From Phalacrocorax aristotelis (Eukaryota > Chordata > Aves > Suliformes > Phalacrocoracidae): a stretch of DNA of 64,000 nucleotides. The position numbers were made by a program, and so were the translations under genes. Where the stretch lies: positions 62,001 to 126,000 of the forward strand of contig NW_027441300.1 in assembly GCF_949628215.1 (NCBI RefSeq), given 5' to 3'. The notes beneath the pieces were generated by a model, which was given only the letters and a program-made list of their open reading frames with translations, had not been told where the DNA came from and did no database searches. This document shows, one piece after another, positions 27,136 through 37,900 of the stretch. Each line of letters begins with the position of its first letter. Positions within the stretch are counted from its first letter, which is position 1.

Positions 27136-27950
27136 ATAGCCTTCTCTGAAGTCTCATCACCACATTGTGTCTCTCCCGCAAAGCCTACATGGAACGTGCA
27201 AAAACTTAAGAAACAAGATACATGCTACGATATTACCCAGAACAGCAACCTACCCACGCCGAATCCCATTCTCACACATCTTTTCTTTGACAGCTTGCCT
27301 GCCCAGCCTCTGTCAGTTCCAGCTGCCACTTTGAGGCTCACCCATTATCTGTAACACACAAGTAACAGAGGTCACTTTTACCTTCGCTATCAACACAACA
27401 CCTCAGAAAGAACCGCTACTTCAGCACACCAATCACCTAGCTCAACTCCCCTCCTGTGTCCAGCTCACACTTGGCTCATTCCTTACTGCCTTCTAACTCC
27501 CCAAAACACACTGCAGAGTCATTCAGCCATCAGTCACATGTTCCTTCTATATACCACACACCGTCCTACCTTCTTACAGGATTTCCTCGGCTTTCCTATG
27601 TCACCCTGAACAACTCCTCCTCTGCCTCTGGAAAAAAAGGACATGGTAGAAGTCACCTGGATGCACAGAAATAGCTTAAATGATCCATAGGTCTTGCTCT
27701 CATGTAGGAATACCATGTAGAGCCCAACTACCACCTGCCATTAAAGCACATACGTTAACTCAAGCATTACACCCTATACACGTACAAACCTGAAGACCGT
27801 TAGCATGTACTCTCAGCTAACACTCTAGCTGCCAGCTACAGTCATCTTCTTAACATCTACAAAATACTACTAAAGTTACTGACCTTTCCCATTGCTTTTG
27901 GCTATTGGCTCTGCACAAGCCTACACAGGGTTTTACAGAAGTCTATTGAT
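27136..27950. repeat. Decayed, CpG-depleted relative of the 2.16 kb monomer
   Basis: Alignable by eye to monomer phase about 960-1750. Matching landmarks include the CTTGACAGCTTGCCTGCCCAGCCTC-like stretch near 27289, GTCTTGCTCTCATGTAGGAA near 27690, AGAGCCCAACTA and the CTAGCTGCCAGCTACAGTCA-like stretch near 27825. Most CpGs have become TpG or CpA, and the segment is AT-rich compared with the array. Confidence 0.85.
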
Positions 27951-28555
27951 ATTAACTATACACTTGTATTGCTCTTCTTTTCTTAAAGAAACTGCATATA
28001 TAAATTCCCATACATAAATGCATACAGAACACTCACCCTAACCCCTACCACATCTTATCAATACCCTTAACAGTTAATGTCAACACCTTCTAGATTACGC
28101 AAGAGAGTTTATGAAAATAATTTTGATTCAATAGAGAATTCCAATAATAAAAAGAAACATACTCAAAACTAAAAAGAAAAAAATAACAGAACAACATACT
28201 ATCAAGCCATCTTACCACACCTGAACCTCCAATGCAGTATTAAATAAGGAAAAACATATAAGTTTAGACACAAATGATCTTTCAAATTTAAATGCCACCA
28301 ACCCTTATTGAGTTCTAAAAGCCTTACCTCTCACAAGCATCTGCATGTCTTTAAATATCAAAACATACCTATCCAAAAATATTTAAACAGCTCAAAACTT
28401 ACAATTAAGTACAGGAACACCAAAGCACCCACACTGGAGAAAGCCAGGAGGGAAGGGAGCTCCCTCACCAGAGGCTGTGGCTCATATACCCCGGGCCCTG
28501 CCCACCAACCTTCCCACAATCACCTGGGAAAGGGGAGGGGTGAACCACCACAGGG

Positions 28556-28563
28556 TATAAAGG
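28556..28563 (+). promoter_or_regulatory. TATA box upstream of a candidate exon
   Basis: TATAAAGG sits in a GGG-TATAAAGGC context, about 46 bp upstream of the first ATG (28602) of the candidate exon. The spacing fits a short 5' UTR. It lies in the 425-bp block missing from the paralogous module at 48.4 kb. Motif and spacing are seen; promoter function is inferred. Confidence 0.4.
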
Positions 28564-28601
28564 CAGCTGAAGGAACAGCAGGGAGTTTTCTCAAGTGCTT
28601 T

Positions 28602-28703
28602 ATGTTAACAGCATGGAAAAAGACAAAAAGAGTGGTTCTTACTGTAATTGTACTACTATTTGTTTTTCTTCACCTACATGTATTGCATCAGCAATGTGGC
28701 CAG
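28602..28703 (+). CDS. Candidate 5' coding exon with hydrophobic signal/anchor, unidentified
   Basis: The frame from ATG 28602 encodes 34 residues: a basic start (MLTAWKKTKR) followed by about 18 hydrophobic residues (VVLTVIVLLFVFLHLHVL), ending at CAG directly before GTAAGA (28704), a consensus splice donor. This looks like a signal peptide or type II signal anchor encoded by a first exon, with a TATA box at 28556. Weak points: the ATG at 28602 has a poor start context. A better-context ATG at 28613 opens another frame to the same donor. The frame is open upstream as far as 28308. No second exon was found in the repeat-rich DNA downstream. I do not recognise the protein. It may be a relic of a captured gene or a chance combination. 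Confidence 0.3.
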
Positions 28704-29370
28704 GTAAGAAATTAAACTTCATTTTCCTAGGATGTATACAGGGAAAAACGATGTCTTACTAATTTATATAGAAGAGCACCTCCTGGATTATAATAGCACT
28801 ATTATGACCATTAGTTGTATGTTTTACTTTTCTGTAAAACAGAAGAGTTATACAATTATGGTTCATTTCTAGCAAAACCACACATACTATCTACATACTA
28901 GCAGAGCTATAGTCTAGATATGACTGAATGGCAAAGTGAATTAAATCTCTGGTTCAAATGAAATTATTTTCTATAAATCACTGATAATTCAGAGTAATTT
29001 TGACACTCTGATTTCCTTAAGAGACTGATAGCAGTCTCAAAGGACAAAAATTTAAAAAGGGAAATACAGGAGCGGTATCAAAAGTTATATGAAGTGTCCT
29101 AATGAGCATATAAGCAGCTAAATAAAGAATAAAAGGGGAAGTGTAATAAAAACTCATTGAGACATGTGTTGCTAAAAATAGATCCAGGCTATTGATTCTC
29201 CAAGAATCTCAAGAGAAGATCAGAGCCACCCGTAGATATTTTTGGGGTACCAGATAGCAAAGAGAAACATACTATAAGACAGAAAACAGATTAATTACTG
29301 CGGAGTACAAAGATGGCTTTAGGAAAGGTTCTGGCAGAACAAGAGGCGTTGTCACAGGGATAGGAATAGT

Positions 29371-30480
29371 TTGTAATGGACCAGAGAAACTAAAGCAGTG
29401 GTGAGAATGCAGGAAGCTCAAAAGGGAATTGACCAAACTAACAGATATTCTCGGGGGAGCTGGAACGGGGGGCGGCAAAGAATTGAGGAAAGAAAAAAGT
29501 GATCGGGGTAACAGATACCGACTCAGGAATAGAGCTGGAGGGTAAAGAGGAGTGAAAAGTGCCCTTCTGAGCTAGAACAGGGCCCTGGGCTATCTCTATG
29601 AGGGGATGTCTCATGGGAACTCAGCAAATGGAGCAGAGGAGTCCCGAGGGAGCCCAAGACACCAAAGCAGCCTTGGAGCTGGAGCCTGAGGAGAGTCTAG
29701 GAAAGGACTGTGACTAGGATAGAAGATGTCCTGAGGAAGGCAGAGAGACAGAAAAGTATTTGGGGATGTGACAATTACATCCAGAGGGCATCTGAGTTCA
29801 GTAAACGCAACATGAGAAAGCCAGGGAACAAATAGAGGCACAAACAGAAGGAAGAAAGGACAGAATGACTGCTGTGCGCAGCATATACAGACTCAGAAAA
29901 TCTTCAGATGGTGAGAGAGGGGTGTGAGTGCCACGGCAAAGCTAAAAGTGCGCAGAATGTGACCTCAAAGGGGCCGGTAGGTGTTGCGGCGCCCTGAGGG
30001 GTCCTGGGTGAGGCGCAGAGACAAAAGAATGCTCTGGGAAAGGAGGATACGGTCTGGAGGGGTGTGACCAGATTACAGATCTCCTCAGGAGCTGGGGACC
30101 GGCTGGAGGTACCGTAGTCAGCAGACGGTATGCTAAGAGCGCTCCGAGGCACAAGCAAACCCGAAGACTGGGTTCAGAGATAACAAGGGAAGACCAAAGC
30201 CTGCTACTGAGCTAAAACAGGGTTGTGGGACGAAAAGGGGCTCTCTGGACACACGGTGACTGGGAGCGGAGGGGTCACAAAAGGCTCGCGGGATAAGAGA
30301 TTGAAAAGGAGAGTAAATGCTACCAAAATGCTGTGGAGCACAGGGAAGGTCTCGGGAGGCATCCTAGATGGCATAGAAAAGAAAAAGATTGCTCTTTTTT
30401 GGGAACAGATGTCTTGGAGAGGTGCGATTGTGACAACAATGTGCTGCTGGGGAACGTCTAAGACTGTGAGGTAAAAGGCC
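29371..30480. repeat. Purine-rich degenerate tandem repeat (about 100-130 bp units)
   Basis: The plus strand is strongly purine-biased, and loosely similar sentences recur. Examples are GCGGAGTACAAAGATGGC (29300) against GTGGAGCACAGGGAAGGT (30333), and repeated forms of GATCTCCTCAGGAGCTGG and AAAGCAGG/AAACAGGG. Divergence is high and exact unit length is uncertain. No gene is seen. Confidence 0.55.
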
Positions 30481-31970
30481 TATGAGGTAAAAGATGACAT
30501 TTTAAAAGCTGCGACACTAACAAAAGACAAGAAATTATTCAAGTGTTAATACAGCCAATGGATAACATTAGGCAGAGGAGTTAAAAACTGATAGTAAAGA
30601 AATAGGGAAAAACATAAAACACCAAAGGCCAAGTGACTTGAAGATGTAGGGGAAAAAAAAAAATCAAGTGCGGGATGTTAGAAAAACAAAGAGAAAAATG
30701 AAAAGACGGACAGGAAACTGAAACGGGAGCGGAAAGAAAGTTAAAATGCAGCAGTACTAATGAAAGACAAGAAATAATTCTGAGAAACAGCAAAGGGAAT
30801 AAAAGTAGACAGAACATTTAGGAAGCAAGAGATTAGGAAAAGGAAGGGCAAAAATAGATAGGGACAGCCATCTAAAAGAGACAGCAAATTTTAAAAGCTG
30901 TGACGCTAAGGGAAGAGAAGAAATAATTTTAAAAAGACAGCAAAGGGAGAAAAATTGGCATAGAAAAGGTTTAAAAAGCAAGGGGGATTATGGAACTAAA
31001 GATAAAATTTAAAACATAGGGACAGCAAACAGATGGATGAAGAAAACTGGTGAAGTGATGGTGTTAAGGGAAGACATATACTTGAAAGAAAACAGAGCAA
31101 AATAAGCACAGGAAACGGGCTAAAGGAAGAAATCTAAAAAGTGTCAGGGATTAGGGAAACCTAGAGCAAACTATTAATAATAGGGATGGAAAATAGAAAA
31201 ATATTATAACAGCAAAGGTACTGCTACTAAGGACAAGAAATAACTAAAACAAAGACACCAGATAAAATTGTACAAAATTTTAGAGGAAAATACGATTCAA
31301 GAAATGAGGGAAAAAATTAAAAATAGCAACGGTCAAGTAAAATGGAAATGTAGAAATTAAGTGGAAAAAGCAAGGTCATTAGTGAAATAGAAGAAATAAC
31401 TTTTTAAACTTCCAAAGGAATGCGAGTTAACTTATAAATAACATTTAAAAAGGAAGGGCTTGTAGGGAAATAAAAGAAAAAATTAAAACAGAGACTGTAA
31501 CCTAGAAGGGAGGTAGAAAGGAAATGGAAAAAGCAAGGGCGCTAAAGAGAGATGAGAAATAATTTTGCAAAGACAGCAAAGAGAACTGAGGTTGCTGTAG
31601 AAAGAAAGCCTAGCCAGCAGTGCGTATTAGGAAATAAAGACAATCTTATGCAATAAGGACAGTGACCCAAAACAGACGTGAAAAGGAAATGTAAAAAGCG
31701 AGAGCGCTATGAAAAATAATTGAGAAGTAACACCGGCGAACGAGACAAAAGTAGGAAAGTTTAAAAGCCGAGGGATTAAGAGACAATAACAACTAAAAAA
31801 TAGTAATAGAAATAAAACACAGACATAAAATTTTAAAAGCGATGGTGCTAAGGAAAGAGCTGAAAATGAACAAATGACCACAGTAAAGGTGATAATAGTA
31901 CACAAAAAGAACACGATAAATGCAAGGGTGGTTAGGGTACCACTGGAAAAAAATTAAAAGGGATTGAATA
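30481..31970. repeat. AT-rich, purine-rich degenerate minisatellite
   Basis: Variants of TTTAAAAAGCAAGGGNGCTAAGGA, AGACAAGAAATAATT and GACAGCAAAGGGAA recur roughly every 80-160 bp with little C or T on the plus strand. The wording (GAAATAATTTT, AGGGAAACAGGG-like) resembles the purine minisatellite of the 5 kb units, in a more AT-rich and decayed form. Minus-strand open frames here are products of this bias. Confidence 0.65.
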
Positions 31971-32104
31971 AGGAGTTCATCTATCTCAAAGGGGGAAAAG
32001 CATTCTTCCTTGGGAATTTGCAGGGCTCGGGGAGGCGGCTTTAAGGGAGACTTGGAGGGGAAGGGATATAGCCAGGCTCGCTAAAGAAGAGCCTAGGGGC
32101 GGCA

Positions 32105-32233
32105 TGCCGAGCTCGAGGGTGAAATCAATATCCCACCTTGAGCAGGTCTACCCCGATGCACGCAGCATAGATGCCGTAAGGCAGGAGATAGAAGCTGTTG
32201 TGCAGCGGGATAGCTTTGATTTTCTTGCCATCG
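32105..32233 (-). pseudogene. Isolated coding-like fragment, unidentified
   Basis: Read on the minus strand from 32233, the sequence gives an open frame with vertebrate-like codon choice: CDVCDGKKIKAIPL, then HNSFYLLPYGIYAACI, then GVDLLKVGY and a stop near 32120. Neighbouring DNA is purine repeat on the left and the 3' end of an antisense CR1 on the right, so the piece has no exon context I can see. It could be the 3' end of a processed gene copy or an exon captured with repeat DNA. I cannot name the protein. The call rests only on its coding-like look and on being unlike its surroundings. Confidence 0.3.
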
Positions 32234-32235
32234 CA

Positions 32236-32633
32236 GACATCGCAGAATCATAGAATGTTCTGGGTCAGAAGGGACCCACGAGGATTAGAGTCCAACTCCT
32301 TTCCCTGCACAGGACAGCCCCAAATTCACCCCATGCCTCTGATGGTGTTGCCCTAGTGCTACTTGATTATTGTCAGGCTTGGTGCTGTGCCTGCTTCCCT
32401 GGGGAGCCTGTTCCGTGGCCCTCTGAGTGAAAAAACTTTTCCTAATACCCACCCTAAACCTCCCCTGGCCCATCCTCCTGCCGTTCCCTCAGGTCCTATT
32501 GTTGGTCACCGGAGAAAAATGATCGGCGCCTGTGCCTCCTCCACCCCTTGTGAGGAAGCTGCAGACTGAGATGAGGTCTCCCTGTCTCTAGGCTTAATAA
32601 ACCAAGTGACTTTAGCTGCTCCTAGTACGGTTT
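32236..32633 (-). mobile_element. CR1 LINE 3' end, antisense, 5'-truncated
   Basis: Starts with AGAATCATAGAATG, the reverse complement of the typical CR1 3' terminus, and continues with wording known from antisense avian CR1 copies (GAAGGGACCCACGAGGATT, GAGTCCAACTCC, CCTAATACCCACCCTAAACC). About 400 bp remain, all from the ORF2 C-terminal end and the 3' UTR. It abuts a sense-strand CR1 on its right. Confidence 0.85.
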
Positions 32634-32635
32634 CT

Positions 32636-34984
32636 CACCAGATGCGGTGGGATGCCTCGTACAATTCGAGTGCTGCGATGGATGGCTCTAATCTCTTACA
32701 AAGGGTTAGGCAAGGAAGGAGATGTGGTGGGGTGGCTCTGTACGTTAGGTAGTGTTTTGGTTGTAGAGAGCTCAATGATTGGGAGGATGAGGTTGACGGC
32801 TTATGGGTAAGGATGAGGGGAAAGGCCAATGAGGCAGATATCCAGCTGGGGGTCTGCTGTAGACCACCTGACTGCAATGAAGAAGTAGCTGAAGAATTCT
32901 ACAGGCAGCTGGCAGAACTCTCCCAGTTGCTACCCCTTATTCTCATGGGGCACTTGAACTTACCAGATGTCTGCTGGAAAGAAAACGCAGCAGAGGAAAC
33001 TGTCTAGGAGGTTCATGGAGCACGTGGAAGGTAACTTCCTGATGCAGCTGGTAAATGAGCCTACTGGGGAGGTGCCTCGACTGACCTGCTCTTTAGAAAC
33101 AGAAGGACTGGTGGGAGATGTGGGGGTTGGAAGCCATTTTGCGCCTAGCAACTGCACCCTGATAGAATTCCTGATGCCTGGCAAAATAAGGAAGGGGGGG
33201 CTGGCAAAATATATACTGTGGACTTGCGGAGGGCAGGCTTTGGACTCTTTGGGACACTGGTTGAAAGGGTTCCTTGGGATGAAGTCCTGAAGGGCTAAGG
33301 GGTCCTGGAAGGCTGGACGTTGAAGAAGGAAATCTGGAAGGTGCAGAACCAGGTTGTCCCTGTGTGCAGTAAGACAAACGGGCAGGAAGATGACAGGCCT
33401 GGCTGAACAGAGAGCTTTTGTGGTGGCTCGGGGGGGCAGGGAAAGGAGAGTTTACTGCTTTTGAAGAATGGGTAGGCAAGTCAGGAACAGAACACAGAGC
33501 TTGTTATGCAAACCAGGAAGGCAAAAGCCCAGCTAGAACTCAACTGGCCACTGTTATTAGAGATGACAAAACATGCTTTTACATATATGCTAACAGAAAG
33601 AGAGCCAAAGAGACTCTCCAGCCTCTACTGGGGGCCGGGGTGGGGAATGCTGCCACTGAGGACTAGACTGAGGTACTTGAGGCCTTCTTGGCCTCAGTCT
33701 CTAGTAGACTGGCTGTTTATCACCAGGGTAGTAATGGTTCACCTTCAGTGCGCTCACCAGGCATGTACAGGATGACCAGGGGATCAGGCCCAGACACCGC
33801 AGGTTCTGCCTGACCAACCCAGTCTTCTTCTATGACCAGGTGACCCACCTAGTGGATGAGGGAAGGGCCGTGGATGTTATCTACCTGTACTTCAGTAAAG
33901 CCTTTGACACTGTCTCCCACAGCATTCTCCTGGAGAAGCTGGTGGTTCCTAGCTTGGACAGGTGTACTCCTTGAGTACAAAACTAGCTGGATGGCTGAGC
34001 CCAAAGAGTAGTGGTGACAGAGGTTAAACCAAATTTGTGGCTGGTCATGAGCGCTGTTCCCCAGGGGTCAACTTTAGGACTAGTCTTGTTCCATGTCTAT
34101 ATCAATGCTCTGAATGAGGGGACAGTGTGCCTTCAGTAAGTTTGCAGATGATACCAAGTTGGGCGGGAGTGTTCATCTGCTCGAGGGTAGGAAGGCTCTG
34201 CAGAGGGATCTGGACAGGCTGGACCCATGGCCTGACGTCAACTCTATGAGAATTAACAAGGCTGAGTGCCGGGTCCTGTGCTCGGGTCACAACGACCCTA
34301 TGCAATGCTACAGGCTTGGGGAAGAGCGGCTGGAAAACTGTGCGGCAGAGAAGGACCCGGGGGTGCCGTTTGACAGCCGGCTGAACGTGAGGCGGTGGTC
34401 TGCCTGGGTTGGCAAGGAGGCCGATGGGGTCCTGCCTTGTATCAGAAATAGCGTGGCCAGCAGGAGTAGGGAAGTGATCGTACCCCTGACTTGGCACTGG
34501 TGAGGCCGCACCTTGAGTATCGTGTTCCCTTTCGGGCCCTTCAGTACAAAAAGGACAGTGAGTAGTTGGAGTATGTCCAGAGAAGGGCAACAAAGCTTGG
34601 GGAAGGGTCTGGAAAACAAGTCTTATGAAGAGCGGCTGAGGGAACTGGGGTTGTTTAAGTCTGCAGAAGAGGAGGCTCAGAGGAGGTTGTAGTAAACTGG
34701 GTGTAGGTTCCTTTTCCCAAAGAGCTAGCGATTGGACAAGAGGAAATGGTGTCGAGTTCCATCAGGGAATGATCAGATAGGGTATTAGGAAAAATTTCTT
34801 TACCCGAAGAGTCGTCAGGTATTGGAACAGGCTGTCCAGAGAGGTGGGGCAGTTGCCCTCCCTGGAGGCATTCAAAAGATGCGTGTATGTGGCACTTTAG
34901 GACGTGCTTTAGGAGGCACGGTAGTGTTGGGTTGATGATTGGACTCAATGATATCACAGGCCTTTTCCAACCTTATTAACTCTA
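32636..34984 (+). mobile_element. CR1 LINE, sense, internally deleted and dead
   Basis: Translated pieces match CR1 ORF2 in order. Endonuclease: GKANEADIQLGVCCRPP, then FYRQLAELSQLL and LNLPDVCWKENAAEE. Linker: ANRKRAKETLQPLL. Reverse transcriptase: [40 protein letters not shown] and [13 protein letters not shown]. The 3' end is GGACTCAATGATATCACAGG. Frames are interrupted by several shifts and stops, and much of the reverse transcriptase front half (between about 33670 and 33790) is missing. The endonuclease GDFN motif reads GHLN (His codon 32951-32953). The RT motif A Asp is Tyr (codon 33888-33890). FADD (34141-34152) is kept. The element cannot encode a working protein. Confidence 0.93.
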
Positions 34985-34989
34985 TAAAA

Positions 34990-35510
34990 AAAAGTCACCT
35001 TGATAAAATATTTTAAAAGCAATGGGGTGCATGAGCAACAAATAACCCTTAAAATTAGGGATTGGCAGCTTCGTAAAACTAAACCTAGAAAGAGAATTTT
35101 AAAAGCAATGGAGTAAGGGTCAGACAGGAAAAAGTAAGAAATAGGGACCGCAAACTAAATCAATGAAGACAAACAAAATTGGAAAAGTGATTTAGTTGAG
35201 GACAGGCAGGAAGAAACAAACGTGGACGCGGAACTGAACGTAGACAGACAGCACAAATGTAAAAATCAACGGGGTTCTGGCCATGTGGGTAGAAGTTAAA
35301 TATCAAGAGAGGGAGACAGATAGATGGCCACAGAGAAAGGATGTAGGAAGAGCAAGCCGGGGCAGAGCAGAGTCAGTCACTGAAATGGAGATAGGTCGCT
35401 GGGTAGAGGCAGACCTAGAAATGCAATTTTTACAAGTAATAGGGAAGAAAAAAATAGCAGGAGTGGAGCCAGAAAAGGAGAGGTATAGAAAGGACACATA
35501 GAAGGCGATG
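34990..35510. repeat. Purine-rich minisatellite, continued beyond the CR1 copies
   Basis: Resumes wording of the tract before the CR1 pair (TTTTAAAAGCAATGGGG, GGACAGGCAGGAAGAAAC, GGACACATAGAAGGCGATGG). The CR1 elements therefore appear to have inserted into, or been placed within, one longer purine tract. Confidence 0.55.
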
Positions 35511-36340
35511 GGGTGCAGGGCAGTGTTGGCAGAAGACCAAAAAGCTTTGGTGAGCTGTGCAGCCTGAGAAGGAGACAGAGGCAGGGACAGGCAAGGAGGC
35601 AGACAGACACTGGGAAAAGCATAGCAGGGATAGGCCCAGATGCATGGGAGGAGCTGTGCGACTCACTGCAGCTCCTGTTGTGGGCAGGACACCTTCACAG
35701 CCCTGAGGTTTCTCTCTCTCCCTCTGCCCCTTCCCCCTCCACAGTGCTGGCTGCCCAAACCATGCCCCTCCCGGAGCAGGAGGCGGGTGCCCCGAGACTC
35801 CTCTCCGACCGTGTTTCCTGGACACACGGGGGCCAACGCACATAGCCAACAGAGCTGCTGATATCCTGTTACCTTGTGCTGGTGGCGTTCTCTGGCCGGG
35901 ATGGATCCTTCCTTGCTCAACGACACGCTGTTCCTTGCTGGAGGCACCTGCCTGTGGAACACCCTTCCTTTCACTCCTCAGCCAGCTCCTGCAGGCAGGA
36001 GTGTCCAGGCAGCCCTCTCCCCAGCTAGAGCCCCTTGGCACAGCAGGGCCAGCCCTGTCCTCGGACTCACCAGCTGCATCCAACAGCACATCATCTTCTC
36101 CCTTGGACCCAGCTGCAGCCACTCACCCCGAAGCCCAGGGGCTGCAAACGCATCTGGGAATGCGCAGGAAGCAGCGAAGCCTTGTCCCTTCACACGCGTC
36201 AGATATGGTTGCAGTGAGCTGGCTACCAGGGTCAGCACCCAAAAGCAGTGTGACAGAGGAAAAAGAATAAATAGGGAGGAAGGACAGAGGAAAGAGCTGG
36301 AACAAGGCACATGGGAACCAGAAACAAAGAGGTGAAGCGT
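35511..36340. other. GC-richer stretch without recognised gene
   Basis: Mixed-sequence DNA with overlapping open frames of up to 230 codons on both strands, none with a recognisable domain. A CT-rich run followed by CACAG at about 35708-35742 resembles a splice acceptor. I see no repeat match elsewhere in the window. Confidence 0.3.
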
Positions 36341-36640
36341 ACAGGGCAGAACTGGCAAAAGAGCAACAACTTTTGGGGCACCAGAGAGGTAGGTGGACCA
36401 GAATCGGGGATTTGGGGATGCATTAGTGCTGTGGCAGCAGCTCTCGCTCTGCAAGCGCAGCCCTGCAGGAGCAAGTCACCAACTGGGAGGATGGGCCCTG
36501 ACTTGGAGCGGAAAAGGGATAAGGGGCAGCTTTAGAAAGCGCTTTTATAACTTCAGTACGTATGAAGGGGGGGGTTGAGCTTCTGAAACCGTTCTATAAA
36601 TAGTGTTTTTCTTAGTGTTGTAAAAACCCTATATAGCAGA
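36341..36640. repeat. Module C, copy 1 (paralogue of 40060-40345)
   Basis: Shares with the 40.1 kb block the order TTTTGGGGCACC/GGTTTGGGGTTC, GGCAGCAGCTC, GCAGCCC, GGGGCAGC, then AACTTCAGT, GGGGGGTTGAG, CTATAAATAG and AACCCTATATAGCA. Clearly related but well diverged. Confidence 0.75.
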
Positions 36641-36935
36641 TATTTTAACACTGAAGTATCTACCTAAATATATGTATATTCAGGGAATACATAGATGTTT
36701 GATAACTTAGTGTAAACAGATATTATCTATTGTGACTATATCTATATACATCTATAGAATATTTATGCATCTATTTAGACATACCGATCAACACTTTTAT
36801 CAGAACTTCTATTTAGCTATCTGTTTAAACTTACATATATCATCACTAATTTTACACTTCTCTATTTAGACTGAGATATCTACTTATCTCTATACCTGTT
36901 TACACTTATTTTATTATCTTTATTTAGATTACATA
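36641..36935. repeat. AT-rich degenerate repeat (CTATTTAGAC words), copy 1
   Basis: Words such as CTATTTAGAC, TACATATA and TATCTAC recur every 30-45 bp. The same texture follows module C copy 2 at 40345-40620, so it belongs to the duplicated block. Confidence 0.65.
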
Positions 36936-36944
36936 GAATATCTA

Positions 36945-37003
36945 ACAGAAGGGTTGGACTAGATGATCCCTGAGAACCTTCCAACCTGTGACCCTGCGGT
37001 AGG
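36945..37003 (+). mobile_element. CR1 3'-terminal fragment
   Basis: GGTTGGACTAGATGATCCCT followed by TGAGAACCTTCCAACCTGTG matches the CR1 3' end in sense. Only the last 55 bp or so is present, as is common for short CR1 truncations. A similar tail sits at 41066-41124. Confidence 0.8.
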
Positions 37004-37369
37004 CTTATTATAGAACACACACTAAATTCAGATAGCTTTATCCAGGCAGACGACTTCTTATATATTTTGAAAACCAATATTAACTTATAAATAAAGAAAA
37101 AACTTTAAATTTTTTATATTCCAAGTTCTTTGTACTATACAGTAGGTAAAAAGTTTATTTTAAAGGAGAAACATGTACAGGCTCTTAAAATATAAAAAAC
37201 TTGTATAGACATAATTTTTTTGTGCATTTTAAACTCTATATAGAGGAAGGAATTCAAAATAGAAAAAAAACCCTTTTCCTTTATTGCAATGTCACACACC
37301 CATACTTATAGTTTATAATATGTAATAATCCCCCCACGACTCTTTGGGGAGGGACCCCCCATTACACCC
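37004..37369. other. AT-rich left flank of the solo LTR, paralogous to 40620-40980
   Basis: Contains blocks matching the second module (ATTGCAATGTCACACACCCA against ATTCAGTGCCTCACACCCAC, and a CCCCCC...GGGGAGGG palindromic stretch in both). No gene seen. Confidence 0.55.
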
Positions 37370-37374
37370 CCATC

Positions 37375-37895
37375 TGTAACAGGTTAGCAGGATTCCTATG
37401 CACAAAATTCACCCAACATATGATATTTCAAAAGCACAACAGTATTTATTGCTCTGTTAGAGCCTTGCAGAAGCAGTTACTAGCATATTGTTTTCCCCTC
37501 ATCGGAGTCTGACCAACCTGACTATGCCCGAGACACCGCCGAGCAGGAGGGTGACCGTGAGCAAGGTCATCGTGGAGAAGGGAGGTAGGCGTGGCACCTT
37601 CAGGGTGTCCCCTGTGGTTCCCAGAGCGTGCTCTGTCTCCCCCCCGCTCTGCTTTGAGACGCCCCTTTTTATACCCTCAGCAGATTCAAGGCAAAAGTAC
37701 TGCCTAGACATTGCCGCACGCGTGGCCGGCACATGCAACAAGACCTGCCGGGTACGTGCTCTGCCAGCTAACGGCGGTTCTGGGGTTGCAACAACATATT
37801 GTGCAATGACATTCCTCCCACTTCCCCCCTTGGAGGTTGCGTTCTCACAGCTGTGTTCAGCTTGTGATTCTTCCACTGTGGCCCTACACTGACCA
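37375..37895 (-). mobile_element. Solo LTR, antisense, with 5-bp target duplication
   Basis: On the minus strand it begins TGGTCAGTG and ends CTGTTACA (TG...CA, 521 bp). It is flanked by perfect CCATC repeats at 37370-37374 and 37896-37900. It has a minus-strand TATAAAAA at 37666-37673 and AATAAA at 37445-37450. The paralogous module near 40.95 kb lacks it, which supports a true insertion. A 5-bp duplication is usual for ERVL-type elements; the family name is not assigned. The 134- and 125-codon frames across it are chance. Confidence 0.85.
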
Positions 37896-37900
37896 CCATC

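Larger units (their letters stand above)
27951..29370. repeat. Module B, copy 1 (paralogue of 47870-48990)
   Basis: Shares ordered blocks with 47870-48990, such as ACACTCACCCTAACCCCTAC (28029 and 47897), GACAGCTCAAAACCTGCAA-like sequence (28388 and 48340), CAGTCTCAAAGGACAAAAA (29033 and 48585) and AGAGAAACATACT with GACAGAAAACAGA (29261 and 48821). It is AT-rich and CpG-poor beside its partner. A block of about 425 bp (28500-28925) has no counterpart in the partner. Confidence 0.8.

Noticed and set aside
28035..28050. CCCTAACCCCTA, telomere-like
   Set aside because: A single degenerate pair of hexamers, also present in the module B paralogue (47903); not a telomeric tract.
37488..37892. 134-codon and 125-codon opposite-strand frames
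   Set aside because: They lie almost wholly inside the solo LTR, which explains the sequence better.
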